Assembly: GCA_002005505.1 (NCBI GenBank)
Contig: KV908351.1
Span: forward strand, 623,678 to 687,677
Reading direction: 5' to 3'
Origin: Botryococcus braunii
Taxonomy: Eukaryota > Chlorophyta > Trebouxiophyceae
DNA: 64,000 bases
Below the pieces are notes generated by a model. The model had not been told where the DNA came from and did not search any database. It was given only the letters and a program-made list of their open reading frames with translations. The translations under genes and the position numbers were made by a program. Positions 11,283 through 26,956 of this stretch are shown piece after piece (the first letter of the stretch is position 1; every line of letters starts with the position of its first letter).

Positions 11283-13406
11283 GAGAGAAAGTCCGCAGGG
11301 CACTTCAATAAACACCCTAAGCCATATAGATGCTCTTGTCTTGAACCGCTCGCAGCCCCTTGATTAATTTGCCACCACGTGCTTCACATGGTCCATTTGA
11401 CCTCTTGGCCCATGTGAACACGTAGGGGCCCGTATGACTTGCTATCGAATGCACTATGTGGACCAATTTACGACCCCTGTGCAGTCTGTTGGCGTTGGTT
11501 GTGAGTCCTGGTGAGAATCTGTTGCCCCATGTGGTACCCCCGAGGGCCGTGTGACTTAGCACGAATGCAGTTTGTTGACCCATGTGGGTACCCTGGCGTG
11601 CCATGTGATCCGAATGACTAATTCATAATTCAGCCCACAGGCTCGGAACCCATGTGGTCTGTCATGTGCTCATGTGGCCTTGTCCTCTCCAAAGCAGTTG
11701 GTACTCGTAACTTATGACACAGGTTTAACTCATGAACCAGCAAGGGAGTAGAAACTCTAGATACGCAATCACTGTGCCCTGGGGAAGAGATGAGCCTGTA
11801 GAGGGGGTGTTCAAGCCGCACTGGAATTCTTTAGATTTCGAACTTGCTGTCCCTTTGTTGGGGTTCACACAGATAAAGAAGGCAATGTGCCAGACATTGG
11901 GGAGGGGGGAGGGGGTAAAAATGGATTTGAATGCGGTGCCTGAGGAATGTTGCGGGAATCGAACCTGCAGGACGTTGTGACGCGTGCGCTCCCAATCAAC
12001 ATTCACACAGATGATGACGACTCCCCAGAGGATGCGGCTAGCGCAGAATCTGACGGTTCAAATAACAAGGCGAGAGCACCCCTCGCCTCGCCCGCCCACG
12101 CGCCAACCACAGGGGCCAAGGCAAAGGCGCAGGCTCCCGCTCCGGCGCGCAAGGCCCCGGTTCCCCTGGTGGCCCGCCGGGCCCGCATGAGCAATCGGGG
12201 CCTGCCCGCTCCCGCCCGGGGTCCCGCTGCGGCACCCACGGCCACCCAGGCGGAAGCCCAGAAGCCCACCGAGTCCCCCGCGCTTGCCGCATCCAAGGCG
12301 CATGCCGCCGAGAAGGCCCAGAAGAGCGAAGAAGCCGAGCAGGAAGCTGAGGCGGAATCCGATGCCGAAGTGTCTCCCAAACCCACCCCCAAAAAGGCCC
12401 CTAAGGACACAGTCCGCCTCACTCTGGATCCCAACTCGTTTGTGGAGGTGTGTTCCCCACCCATGTCCAAGCCCTAAACCCATCATGAAGGCTATGGCAG
12501 CATAGTGTATACATTGTCCGTCCTCATTTTCCAATCCACCCCTATCTTGCACCGCATGTTTTCTTAGAAAACCACCTCCCACCTCACTCCCCCACCCCTC
12601 TCTTCCGCCCCGCCTTACAACCCTTTCTTCCGTCCCGCCTACCCCTCACCACACCCACAGTGCCCTCCTCCCCCCCCCCCCCCCCAAATCACCTAGCCCT
12701 GACGCCTGTCCATGAAAATGAATGTCAAATCTTGCCTGTCACTCTATGGGAGTCCCAACCCTAATCACTGGGAAAATCATTGGGAGTCCCAACCCTAATT
12801 TTAGGGTACAGGGCCCTAATCTGTAGGCCCTGTCAAGCTCACGCTGGCGCCTTGGCATGCAGGGGGTGCTGGAGCCCCTGGCTCAGACTCGTCCGATTGA
12901 GATCCAGGGCGACGAGCCCACCGCGGACTCGGAATCCGCCGCCGCGTCGGAGTCCGACTCACTCGAAGAGGATGCCGATCCCTCGCCCGCCCCCAAGAAG
13001 CCCGCGCCCACGACAAAGAAGGCCACACCCGCGCCCGCGCCCGCCCCGCGCAACGCGGTGCTGTATCCCGCGCACGGGCTGGTGCCCGCGGCTGCGCCCG
13101 TGGCCGCCGAGGAGGGCGAGAAGGATGACACAAGCTCCGACACCGCCGCGCGGGACGAATCCGTCGGACCAGACGACGAGCAGCCTGAAAAGGCAACACC
13201 CTCTATGGAGGCGTCCGAAGAGGAAAGCGCATCCGAGCCCGACAGCGGCCCTCGCATCCGCCTCACCCTCGACCCTTCTTCCTTCTACGAGGTGCCCTCC
13301 CTCCCCCACTCCTTCTGGCCTTCCCCACCTATTATGCCCTCCCTTGCCCCTTATGCCACCCTCTGCCCATTCCTCCATCCCCCCCCCCCGGCCGCTCTCT
13401 CTCTCA

Positions 13407-13471
<65 letters not shown>

Positions 13472-14403
13472 ATGTAAGGGGTGTCGCACAGGACGATGAG
13501 CTTTTGCTTGCCACAGATGCAACCCTGTGAATCAAACATTGTGCGCCGACAGATTTTTATGCACGCGTACCGCAAGATGCGAACTGTTCGTACTCACTCT
13601 AGAGCTCACAAAGTGGCTTCGTTGCAGCCCGAGTTATTCAGAGGACTCCTTTGAAAGGAGCCCTGGGGTCGCTGATGGAAAATGCGGTACAATGTACTTC
13701 AAATTATTAAATCATTCTTAAAGAGCTTGTACGGTGCCGGGGGACGTCTGCAGAATGTGATGAGCATGATTCAGGCGGGCATGCCAGCACGGCCCCCCAA
13801 CTTCGACTTGGATTCTGCCCTGCCGTTGGAAAACATCTTCGCGAGCGCGAGGCCGCGGGGCGCTGGCAGCGGCGGGGTGCTGGGCTCAGCCTTCCAAACG
13901 TTGCGGCAGAGCAGCTTCGGTCGCAACGTGACGGCCTTTTTCGAGCGCCTCGGCTTCAACGAACAAGTGACCCCGATCGTGGACTCCGGGTTCGTCGGCG
14001 AAATGGCCTCTGCGGTACTGGCGGCGGTACAGGATCCAGCGTCGCAGCCGAGCGTCCGCGCTCTTGCCCGACAGGGCCGCTCCTTTTTGCAGGGCTCCAG
14101 CGCCTTCCGCTACTTGGAGGTTTGCCCTAACCCTAATCCCGTACCCTTAAAACCTGTAGGCTACTTGGAGGTTTACCCTGACCCTAATCCCGTAAACCCT
14201 AAAACCCGTAGGCTACTTGGAGGTGGGACTTTCCCCACTGGAGCTTGGACAATCATTAGTTAAGGGAGCTTGAAAAATCTTAGTTCTTGTGAGAGTTTCT
14301 CCATCTCACTGGTCTGCAGAGGCTGCTCAGTGTATACAGCGTGGGGTTGTGTTTTTGTTTGTGTGTGTGTGCGTGCGCGGTTTATATTCAGTTTTTAGGG
14401 TGC

Positions 14404-14475
<72 letters not shown>

Positions 14476-17400
14476 TTGGGTGTGTGGGTGTGTGATGGGC
14501 ACGCAAAATCATGGATTACCGCAAAGGCATGCATTTCAGATGGCTTTGAGTGTATGAAAGAGTTGACGTGGCGGGAAGTCGTCTTTTGCGAGTCTTTCGT
14601 CATAGTAAGTACATCCGGCTGTGATTGGGCAGAAAACGTTGAACAAGGCGGGAGTCCCGGTGGCGCACTCGCTGATGAGCTCGCCGCTCATACTGGCCAC
14701 CCGCACCTCCGTCGACAACCTCCCCACCACGCAGATGCAGTCGGGCCTGGACCGCCTGTCCCAGTTCCTCCAGGTTTCAACCCCCTCCAACACACACTTA
14801 CACACACATGGTAGCTTAATAACAAGCATGGCAACCTATCACACACACTCACTCACACTCACACATGGCAGCTTGATAATGCACGTTAACTTGTCGCACG
14901 CACACACATGGTGGCTTGATCACACATATTAACTTGTCATGCGTGCGCGCGCGCATACACACACACACACACCACACACACACACACACACAAAACTGTG
15001 CCTGGCTCCCGTTCCCTTCACCGCATGGCCGCAAATGAGCAGCCCTATCGGGGAAGGGCTACCCAATTGCATGATGCCATAATCCAGTTGCCCACACTCA
15101 TACCCAACACTGCACACTCTGTACGGGCTCCAAAACTGACACACATCAAGTTAGTGTGCTTCCATACTCTGCCATGTTGGGTGCTGCTTCTATCACCCTG
15201 CCATATTAGGCAACGCTTCTTCCACTACGCAATATTAGGCGATGCTGCCTTTACCCTGTCGTAAACTGCCACTCTTTCTTCCACTCCGCAATATTAGGCA
15301 ATGCTGCCTTTACCCTGTCGTAAACTGCCACTCTTTCTTCCACTCCGCAATATTAGGCGATGCTGCCTTTACCCTGTCGTACAACTGCCACTCTTTCTTC
15401 CACGCTGCCATGTTAGGCGCTGCTCCCTTTTCCCTGTCATAAACGGCCAATTCTTCTTCGACTCTGCCATATGAGGCGATGCTTCCTATACTCTGTCATA
15501 AACGGCCAATTCTTCTTCGACTCTGCCATATGAGGCGATGCTTCCTATACTCTGTCATAAACGGCCAATTCTTCTTCGACCCTGCCATATGAGGCAATGA
15601 GTTATACCCCCTGACCCACTGGGGGAGCAGGGAGGAGCACGGAACATGTCAGGGGCGGGTTCCAGAGGGCTGCCGAGCGGGATGCGGCAGGGAGCCCTAA
15701 ACGCTCTGAGCTCACAGGCCCAGGCCCTGGCTGTGCTGGGCTACTGGTCCATGGACAACCCTGCAGCAAATGTGATTCAGACGCTGGTGGCTCGCCCCCG
15801 CGTCAACGGTGCGTTCCACTCCCACCCCCTTCCGATATTTTTTCAAAGCCACTTTCTTTAAGTTTCGACTCTTTGGAAATATCTTTGCTGATGATTCAGT
15901 TGTAGGTGTACTTTGCTTATCAAACAGAGTAGTTTTATCATCTTTTCTCAGAGAAGGCTTCAAACGTTTGGCCCAATTCGTGGATCCAATCGCGCTATTA
16001 AGAAAAATTTTAAAATTCGATGCTATAAACAGTTTTTATCAGTCAAAACTTTGTTGATAATATTTTGTCGTTTATTTGTTGTTGTTGTTGTTATCTGTTT
16101 TGCCCCCCCCCCCCGTCTTGCTTGCTGAAAGATCACAGTAAGAAAATGAACATCTAGTGTCAAGAGGAGTTTTGGTCGTTTGGATGGAGACGCTGCAATA
16201 ACAGCTGCTGAATACAGATGATGTATGCGCTGCAGAGACAATCCCGACTGCCAATATCACGGGATCCCTCCTGAATAACATTGAGCAAGCACGCGGTGCG
16301 CACCCTCAACATCCCCCCCCCCCACCCACCCCACACAACATTTACACAGACATACGCACATTGGCATTTCTACACATTTACATTTATACACAGGCACATT
16401 GGCACTTGTGCAGACACTCAATCATGTCATTATGTCCGCCCCCAATGCATTTTACGCTCACGATGAAACCAAGTCTTTGCGGGTTCTGTCCGCTTGCGGA
16501 CATGCCCACGTCTGTGCACACTGTGCAATTCCAAATGAGAACAAGGTGGAGCCCCACGAATGGGAACGAATTGAAGAAACCGCCCATATAAACGATTCGT
16601 CCATCAATCCATTCCGTCCAGTTCCTCCTGGATTCATCGCGAAATTTTCTTCCGTAGGCAATGCAACAAGTAAATGGAAAGAAGACTTCTGATTGCAAGC
16701 TTTATTCCTATGTGGCTATGGGCAACAAGATACTTAGTCTTGCCGTCAGTGTGTCCACGTGTCATCGGTGCTCTTATAGATTTCTTATAATCCCAACACA
16801 ATATAAATAATCCCTAATCAAAATCTTGTATTTCACGCCTCTGACCATCATCGAGCGGCACGGCAATCCGCAGAAAACTTCGGCAACTTCACCAGCAACC
16901 TGCGCAACTCCGGCCCCCTGCCGCTCCCTCAGAACCCGCTGATGCCCACAAACCCGGTGACCACGGGGACCGGGAGCGGGCCCACCAACCCGCCCACTTC
17001 ATCTCCCTCCCCTTCTTCATCGTCGGGCGCAGTCGCTGCCGCAGCACCGCAGCCGACGTCGACGGTAGAGCGGGAGGTGCCGGCGGCAATAGCCGCTGCG
17101 CCCGGCCCGCAGGTTACCTTTTTAGGCATCGGCTCGTGGCCTCAGTGGGGCTCGCAGAATGCCGAGCGCGTCCTGCCCGCTTCCGCCACGGGGACCCTGC
17201 TCACCATTCTGCGTACCTGGCGTACCGCCCTGGCCGCGGGCGCCGGCGGCTCGGTCAACCCCGGGGGCTCGGTCACGGTTAACGTGTCGGCGTCTGCCAG
17301 CGCCCCCAGCGTCGAGCAGGTGGGTGACCTCGGTCCCTGAGCCCGCCAGGGGGACCTTCCCATCTTATTAGCATCCCTCTTGCATCTAAATTGATTTGCT

Positions 17401-20400
17401 TTGTACAGGATTTCTGTGCCCTCCTCTACCGCATATCTGTCACAAGGAGGTGCCTGATTCCCTTATGTTTATGTCGCTGTTATGTCCCTGTTATCTTTTT
17501 ATGTCGATGTTACCCTTTTCTTTTGTTAAGGGCACTGGGTGTGCTCCTTCTTCCTTTTGTGTAAGTTCTTTGTGTTAGCCGGTGCTAGACGGAAGACTCA
17601 GAATGCCGATGGTCCATTGAAGTTAATCCAGATTGTTTCCCCACCAAAAAATCTACAAAAGAAATTGCAAGACATAGTTTGCAGAAAACGTTTTGACTCC
17701 ATTACATTTCTTGCCCCAAAAACGGCCGCGAGACACGTCTGCAACCCCCCAAAACACTTTCTTCACCTAAACAAACTGCTCAAACCTTTGGAGACGAGAA
17801 CGTTTCAAACCTGCATTTTTTGTTGCGGTGCAGATTGCGGCCACGATTCAAAGCTTGCTGGGCCCCCCCAGACCCCAGAGCAACGGGGCGGGCGCAACTG
17901 ATGCTGCAGCAGCAGGGAGCTCACACGGGACCCCCAAGGCGCCCGCTCCCGCGGAGGCCCTCATTGCGTCTGCAGAGGAAGCAGCGGGGCGGCACGTTGA
18001 GGTCCGCAGGGGAGAGACACCCTGGGATCCCAACAACCTGCAGGTGCCGTCCTCCGCTGCTTCCTCTGCTGCGTAATCCTGGCCTTGCCCATCTCCCACT
18101 TTACTAATCAGTGCCTAACTAAGCCACAAACGTTCTGGCGATTTTCCGGGGGTTGGTAGGTTTCTCGGGTGTGAGGCGCTATAGGGTTTTAGCAGCTTGA
18201 CGCTTAAAAGACTCGCTTATGGGTTTTGATCCGAGATGTAGGGTTTTAAGGAGCTTGACGCTCCAAAGAATCATCCGATGGCTTCAATTCGATATATAGG
18301 GTTTGAGGAGCTTGGCTCTTGATCCGAGCTTTAGGGTTTATGGTGCTTGACGCTCTAAAGACTCATCCGAGATGGCTTTCGATCCAAGCCTTAGGGTTTA
18401 AGAAGCTATCCGGGATTAAGTAGGCAGGGAATTTAGGTAGTGAAGGGAGGACCCCGAAAAATTTGTCGGGGAAGGGCCTGGAGAGCACCAAGCGGGGTTT
18501 GATCCGCGGACTGAATGAATGACGTGTCCTGCTCCCCTCCCCCCTCCCTAACTCCGTAAGGGACACGAGTCTTTTTCCAGTTCATATATCAAATAGTCAC
18601 AGCGAGTAAGGACCAAAAAAAAAGGAGGGCGGGGCACGAAGGTCTGGGTGTGAGGCTCTTAGGATTGCTTTGAAGGGAGACAAGCACCCCAATGCAAGTC
18701 AGGGACCTTCCAGGTTTTTCTTTCTGGGACCGACCTGGACGCTCCCGCAGGCACAGTTCTGACAGGGGGTTGTCTTTCCCAATGGACTGATATATGGGGG
18801 GCCGGGCTGTCTTCCAGCACCTGCATGAGAGCAGGTTTGGGCCGGTCCAAGGGCTCAGGGCCTCTTTAGCACTGCTGGTGTTGGTTTTTCCCGCCCGGGG
18901 GGGGGGGTTGTTACTTTATTGCTGACATATGCAAATCGCTGATCCAGAAAACCCCCCGATGGACTCGAACCGCACGTGTACTGTTGCATTTCATTGGTTT
19001 ATTGGGCCGCTTCACACCCAATGCAATTCAGCTTTGCATTTTATCCTTTAATGGCCACATCACAACTGATTTTGCTTTGATCTAAGCACGTGTGCTCGGG
19101 GGAGCGGGCGAGTGAAGGATTGCGACATCAAGATTCAACAGCCGAGGCATTGCTGAATCTGACTGGGGGATCGGACTGGGGGATCGGCCCTCGTCTAGTT
19201 TTTGAGACTGCCACAGGAATCCCAATCCTTTCTACAGGTCTACCTAGGCCAGGAACGAGAGAGAATGCAGATCTCCACCCCGGGGGAGGGGGGGGATGAG
19301 AGATGTAGTGAGAGAGGGAGGAAGGGAGAGAGGGAGAGGGAGTAGAACTTGGCAAATGTCCCCAAAAATGTCAAAAAAAAACCGTATTTGGGTACCAGCT
19401 AGAAAGGTGCGGTAGTGATAAAGCAGTCGAAACAGCATCGGGCCTTGCTCTGTTCGAATCCCGCGGCATGAGAAAAGCCCACAGCGCAGGTCTGCCGGTC
19501 TTTTTTTGCGGCTTCCACCTCGCTGGGGGCAGGGGAGGGCACTACTGGGTAGCTAAGCAAGACATGCGTTCATGCTTTATTAAGATTACAACATTAAGAT
19601 ATTGAACAGATTCGTGAATGTCTGTGCGACATTGTCAAGCTATTGGATATCCAATGAGTCGTCGTGAACACCTGCGCGACCAGCATAAAGTGGCCGCAGG
19701 CAGAGATGAGAATGGCGCTGCCAGCTCTTGCAGGCTCCAATTGGAGAGGTGACAACACACATGAGCTACGCAAGTACAAAAGCACAGAAAAGAAAGGATA
19801 GGAAACATTTTCACACCCAGACCGAGCCGTTGCGGCCTGATGGGGTGAAGATAGAAATGGAAGTATATAAGGTCGCATGTCTGCCCTGCCGCAAAATGAA
19901 CCCTCCCCCTCTTGCTCGTCTGTACGTCCTTCCTCGTTCGGCGAGGACCATACAAGGGTTTTCAAATCCCTGGACCCTAGTCGCGTAAACCCTTTTTGCA
20001 GGGTTTTAGGGCTTCAGAACCCTTATCCCACTGTAGTTCAGATCGAATGCTCACCCTACCGTGCGTGTTCACAAGTCTACAATGTCCATATTTGGGGACA
20101 TGTTTATGTAAGCGGGAAGGCATATCCCTTTCAACGTTCCATCACTCAATGGGGTGGGAGCAACCAGTAACGGATAGGAATAACAAAAAGCCCTTTTTCC
20201 TCTTCCATGCCCATCCCCAAAACTCTTTTACTCCGGATAAATTGTAGAATGTCCACTCCAAGTGAATCCAAAAGTGTGTTGGCTGCTTTTCCTAGCGCCT
20301 CAGCACCTTTCCACCTTCCTGCCCTGCTTTATTTAGAGCATGCGTATGTGTGTGCCCTTGTGTATGTCTTTGACTGTGTGTGCATTTGCCTGTTCGCCAG

Positions 20401-20484
20401 TGCATGTGAGGGTGTGTGTGTGTGTGTGCATGTGCCTCTTTGCCAGTGCATGTGTGTGTCTATTCGCCAGTGCATGTGAGGGTG

Positions 20485-20562
<78 letters not shown>

Positions 20563-21159
20563 CGCCAGTGTGGCCTTAAACCCCTCTGCCAGCTGGACTA
20601 ATTGCCATTCTTTTACGACTGGAATGCTGCAACCACCATCCTCTTCAGAGAATCGAGCACACTCATCCGGGGCGATGCATCTGGATTCAACAGGGGGCGG
20701 TGGGCACGAATTTCCGGTATCAACAGCACGTGTGGCTTGGCAGTCCTGCCCCTGAGCAAGCAATGATCCTGTCAACAGTCACAATGATCAATTGAGATTC
20801 ACACATACAAACTTGCGGGTGCGCGTGCACACACGGCGTGTGCTATTCAAAGGGCGGGGAAGGGGGCCTGCAAAGATTGGGGGGAGCCACTCCCATGAAA
20901 CGTGGGGGGCAAGCACTGGAGAAGGAGACGAAAAGGACTGATGCAGGACAGAAGGGTCTGGAAGTGATACTGATCCTCAACTGCAAATGATGGGGATCCT
21001 CAACTGGAAGTGATGGGGATCCTCACTGGAAGTGATGGGGATCCTCAACTCGAAGAAGTTTTTATTGTAAAAAACGAAAAGACCCCCGACTGATTGCCAT
21101 GACTGGCCTAAGGGGACAGAGGGGAGACCATGTGCGCATACATTCCCACAGTACCTATG

Positions 21160-21201
<42 letters not shown>

Positions 21202-23864
21202 AGGTATGACTGGTTGCAAACACACAATAACTATGATTGCATGCTAGCGCACACACATACGCACATGCAGTACTTGTGACTGAACGCGTGCGCACGCGGA
21301 CAGACACACACACACGAACAAGGAGAACTCAGTTCTGGAGGCCGCTGTTCCCAGGTACCGCCATTGCTGCTGCAGATGGGCGGTGAAAGGGGTAACGGTT
21401 TGGTGGGGGATACAGAAGCCGGTCATCATCGGAACCGCGGCGCGGGGTAACCCTGTCCGGAGTCTGAGCATGCAGCGCTCGGCCCCCAAGAAGGGAGGGA
21501 TCCCGCTGGATCAGTTCTGGCGTGACGAAGTTCTCCCGCTGGAGTCCCCCCCTAAGCACAACTTCAAGGGCCGAGCCTTCGCCGCCTCCCAGGTCTGCTC
21601 CATCTCGTCTCCCAGTATTTATTTATTTATGTTTTTTTGCAGTGAGCTTAATTGGTCGGTCACATGACGGCCATTGTGGCTGGAAAACCTGCTTAATGTT
21701 GTTTGGGAGGTAGATTGCTGGTCAATATTGTCAATGTTGTTTGGGAGATAGGTTGCTGGTGAACATTGTTGATGTTGTTTGGGAGATAGGGTGCTTGTCA
21801 ATGTTGTTTGAGAGATAGATGGCTTGTCAATGTTGTTCTTGATTTAGGGTGCTTGCCAATGTCGTTTGATAGATAGGGTGCTTGTCAATATTTTCAATGT
21901 TGTCCGGGAGAAGGGGTGCTTGTCTATTCTGTTAATGTCACTGGGAGATAGGGTTGCTGTTAATGTGGCTGGGAGATACACAGCTAGTCAGGATTGTTTG
22001 GGAGATAGGGTGCTTGTCAATGTTACAGGAAGATGGGGCGCTTGTAAATGTTGTAGAGATATAGGGTGCTTGTCAATGTTGTTTGGGAGATACGGGGCTG
22101 GTCATAATTGTCAATGTTGTTTGGGAGATATGGTGCTTGTCAATGTTACTGGAAGTTGGGGCGAATGTAAATATTGTAGGGAGATAGGGTGCTTGTCAAT
22201 TTGGTTTGGGAGATAGGGTGCTTGTCAATTTGATTTGGGAGACTGGGTGCTTGTCAACATTGTCAACATTGTTTCAAAGACAGATACTTTTTTTTTTTTT
22301 TTCCAATTTTTTTAAAATAAAGTCAATGCAGCTGGGAGACCAATCAAACAACTTTCTTTGCTCAAAATAAACAAGGAGCTCAAGGCCTGTGACAGCGAAG
22401 GCCAAGAGGCCAGAAGACGGACTGGCAGAGGAGGCTGGGGGATGACACAGCGCGTGCGTGTTGCGAGAAGGTTTTGGTGGGGGCTTGCAGAATTCCGTGG
22501 GCGCCAAAGCGGGCGAAATCCCCAACCTGTCCACGCCAACGCCCCTGATTCTTGATGCGCTGTCTGCAAACTCGAACTACTCGCGCCACCTCAAAAGCCT
22601 GTGGCAGGGGCTGGACGTCCACGACGAGGGGGGTCGCATCGCCCCGCCCGACATGGGTCTCTGCGTTGGAAACGGATTCATTCTCCAAGCCGTGAATCTG
22701 GTACTTACCTACTTCCCTTAAACCTCCATCCCCTTCGATGCCAAGTCGAATGAAATCGACATATATCCACATTGACACATTCGGTATTTAGGGTTTAGGG
22801 TTTAGGGTCAATGCAGTGTATTTTAAATATCAATTAACGAATGCATCTGGTTCTTCATACACTGATGTCGGGGCAAATTTCACAACTTCCGTTCCAAGGC
22901 GGGGGCTAGGTACAAGTTGTTACTAAGGACTCCTGCACGACATCGCACATGCCATGATTATATTTAAATCCCAATGATCCTGAAATCCTGGTCGGCCCCC
23001 ATGGCTGCGGTTACGTGCGCATGGCAATGTGCATCATATTTCACTTTATGTTTCTTTTTTATTTGAAGCGGTCGTATTCCATCATTTTATTTGAGGCTGT
23101 CATATTCCTCTACTTTAAATCATATGCCTGCCTGAGGTAACAAACATTTCATTTGAGGCATTTACTGCGCAGGTGATGGCGGTTTGGAAGAACAACACCG
23201 ATGACGGATCGCCAGTGCTTCCCCCAATCACGATCCCGGACTTTTTCAACATTTCCGCACGTCCGGGATCCAAGATTGGCTACTCAGACCCCTCTTGTGA
23301 GCTTTCACCTCCCGCCCTTCCCTCCACTTGCTTCTTGCTTACGGCTTACGGTATATACCATGTCAATATCAATGTCACCATGTGGGGCCACGTGGTGCAT
23401 TTGCTTCTTGCTTTCGGCGGCTTGCGGTTTACCAGGCCAACATCTGACGGGAATGTTTGCGGCGGAGAGAAAGAGAGGAGGGGGAACCAACCAAGGAAAC
23501 AGACCTTTTTGGGGGAGTTTTCTTTTGAAGAAGGTCAGCGGCCACAAATGCACCCCGAGTGTCACTGTGGAGTGTCAGTGTCCACGACTTGGGCTGGGCT
23601 TCAAGAATTGCCACATCATCGCGCTGACGTGGATGCAGCCATTGGTACGAGGTTGGCATCAGCGGCCACCTGTGACTAATCGAGTGTGATAGGGACAGCG
23701 GGTGTACCTCAAGAGGACCTGTAGGGTACTTTGTCTTTCCCGGGGGTATGCGAGTGTGGGTGGGTGGGTGTGTGTGTGCGTGTGTGTGCGTGTGCGTGTG
23801 TGTGTGTGTGTGTCTGTGAGTGTGTGTGTGTTTATGCTCATGTGTGCGTGTGTGTGTGTGTGTG

Positions 23865-23919
<55 letters not shown>

Positions 23920-25158
23920 ACATGCTCTCCCAATGCTGTGGAGAACCCCAAGGTAGTATTGGAACTCCAGCGAGGTCACATTTTAGTCCGAAAGTGGCAC
24001 GATTCGGACCATCCCGACCCGAAAGGGAAGAATATTGTGCCCAAAAGTCAGACAAATTCGACCTCGAGGGAGTTCTCAGTTGTATGGAATCGGGGCCATA
24101 AACAACAAAAGACGTGGATGCGAAATAGAGTGGAGCAGAAAGACGTGGATGCGAAATAGAGTGGAGCAGGAACGAAATAGAGTGGAGCAGGAGCGAAATA
24201 GAGTGGAGCAGGAGCGAAACAGAGAGGACCAGGAATAGAGTGTTGTCGAAAGACGTGGATGCGAAATAGAGTGGAGCAGAAAACAAAACAGGGTGATGTT
24301 TTACAAGGGCGGTTTCTACCGGGACTCGCACAGGTGTGTATGATGCATCTGGCTCTAAGAGGTTCTACGTGGGTGTCATCCGATACAGCATGAAACCTGG
24401 CGACACTTTCTCCGACTACTTGGTGGCCGTCTCTAAAACGTCCGATCCAACCGAAGGTGGCCCCTCCTCTCCCTTCTTTCCTTCCCGGTATCTGGTGTCT
24501 GAATATCCTAGGGACAGAGTTAGGCAGAAAAGCGTACTCCCACTCCCCCGTGCATTGTGTGTGTGTGCGCGCGCGCGCGCGCTTGCGCTTTTCTCTCTCC
24601 CTCCCCCCCCTCTCTCTTTCTCGGCGTGTGTGTGTGTGTGCGTGCACGCGTGTTGTGTGCATGTGGAGGCAGGGTTAGCAGGGGATGGAGAGAAATATGG
24701 CTTCTTTCGACCCAATCAGCATGAGCATCACAAAGAGCCTCTTGAGAACCACATGTAGCTCCGCTCTGACACCAGCACTCCTCCGGCCCTGCTGCTTTCT
24801 CCTGGGCCACACGTCAGGACAACCGAAAAACAACGAAATACTAGAAAGTCTCTAACTTTAGAGACATTCTTTAGAGTCTTTATGATCAAATGTTGCTTTT
24901 ATCTACAAGCAGATCAAATAGGGCGCATGGAAGCTTTTAAACCTGTCAGAAGCACATATATGACGTGCTTGTAGGATGGCTGGGCCCCTTCGTGGTGAGG
25001 AACGATGGACTGGATGCGGAGGGCAGACAGGCTCTGCCGGGCTTGGAAATCTGCGGTACAGTGGTCAAGATCAACGGCTCCAAGTACCTTCCAGGCTGCT
25101 TGGGTGACTACCCGGTTGTCGGTATTGACGAATATGGCCTTTGGTACGACCCCCCCCC

Positions 25159-25209
<51 letters not shown>

Positions 25210-25214
25210 CTCCC

Positions 25215-25310
<96 letters not shown>

Positions 25311-26917
25311 CGTGCGCGCCCCTCCGCCCCCCCTTGAACGAGCAAGCACATCGACGTTTTCATCCGCATTTAAAAGAAAGGAAAGTGCACATCTCACTCT
25401 GTCATGCGCACCGTTAGAAAAAGGGAGGAGTTGGGGATGGTGTGTGAAGGTCAAGCTTCAACATGTTTTACATCGACGACTCGGAGACGTCGGCGGGCGC
25501 TCTGCTGGTGGGGATCAGCAAGGCCGACCTTCTTTCCGGAGCCCACGTCTTCCCTGCTTACGTGGCCATCAGCAAATTCGATCCGGTACCTTCCCCTCCT
25601 GATGCAGCGCTCACCGCCTTTGACCCCGTCCAACCTGCTTGACAGGCAATGAGCAAGTTTTAATTGTAAATAAAGACGTATATAAATAAAGAAATAATGT
25701 GTTTTATTTTAAAATAATGACTTGAATACACAGTATTTTTATTTATAATAATGAGTTTATCTATGTATTTGTTATAATGTGTTTGACTATTGAATATCGA
25801 TTGCCCTGTTGTGAGTTGCAAGGTGCAAGATGTCTCTGATCCGGTCCCTTGCATGCTTAAGCTGAAGAACTCTTACGCAACCTCTTTTAATATTGATCTG
25901 CTGCCTTCGCAGCATATATGTGAGGATGGGTACCTTTAAACTGGTCCCTCCATATGCCTATGCATAGCCATATGACATGTATAATGGCCTTAATGGCCTT
26001 CTGTCATTAATGTTTCCCGCGTATGTGTACACTATTGTAATTACCATTGACCCTGGCTTGTTCCTGCTTGTGTGCTGCTCACTGTCAGTCACCCATCACA
26101 TTTGAAAAACCCCATAACATTGCTTCATCACAATAAGGGCTAAAAAACTTAGACAAGTAAACAACCCCTCCCGATTCCCCCTCAACCACCAGCCACCTAA
26201 CAGCTACAAAGGTTTCCGGACAGTTCTCCGCAGATCTGTTTAAACCAAAAAAAAAATAAAAATAAAAATAAAATAAAACACACACACACACACACATGCA
26301 CACAGAAATTTCGGCGGTACCCATATGTTGTGTTCATTTTCTATCGCATATGTGCCCAGTCCCCCTTAAGATACTCCTCCTCCCCCTTGTCCGCAGTCGC
26401 TAAAAGTGCAACGTTTTCATTGTGGACCAACTGTATGCGTTTTGCTTACTAATAGGGCTTTGCGGTGGTACAGATAGGAGCGTCTTTCACCATAGCTCCT
26501 TCAATAACTCAGGCGCGTCATTCCCATCTATTTGACTAAATGCAAATGTGTTTGAAAATTGGTGTGAATAAATGTCAGTAAAATGTATGTGGTGTTTCTA
26601 AATTATGGAAAATTTTGGAAAATGTATGAATAAATGTTAAAATATGAAAAATTGTGAAATTAATCCAATGAGAGTTCTTCAATCACGTATGCTTTCTGCA
26701 CACGATTGTGGGTGACACGAGTGTTCCATTATGAAATATTCTTTTTGTTGCTTCTCTGCCCCCACCAACAGCTTCCTTGGCTGCAGACCTCACAGAATAT
26801 AAATATGAAATTCTGCGCAAGGCCTTCCTCGTGTGTGCCTTATCAAAATGAGTATGCCAGGCCAGTGAAACGTGGGTTATAATGCAAAAGGGGAGAAAAT
26901 GTCTGAGCACACGCGCG

Positions 26918-26956
<39 letters not shown>

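Larger units (their letters stand above)
18044..21415 (+). other. Intron 10, 3.4 kb
   Basis: It contains a roughly 68-bp tandem repeat with TTTAGGG-like motifs (18170-18410), TG-rich sequence (20345-20570), a 22-bp repeat around GGATCCTCAACTGGAAGTG (20965-21055) and an AC run (21163-21200). I see no exon that would fit the phases, but a small one could be hidden. Confidence 0.6.

Noticed and set aside
21356..21415. Longer version of exon 11 starting at upstream AGs
   Set aside because: These acceptors give a phase that does not match exon 10. The acceptor at 21415 restores the frame without any extra exon.
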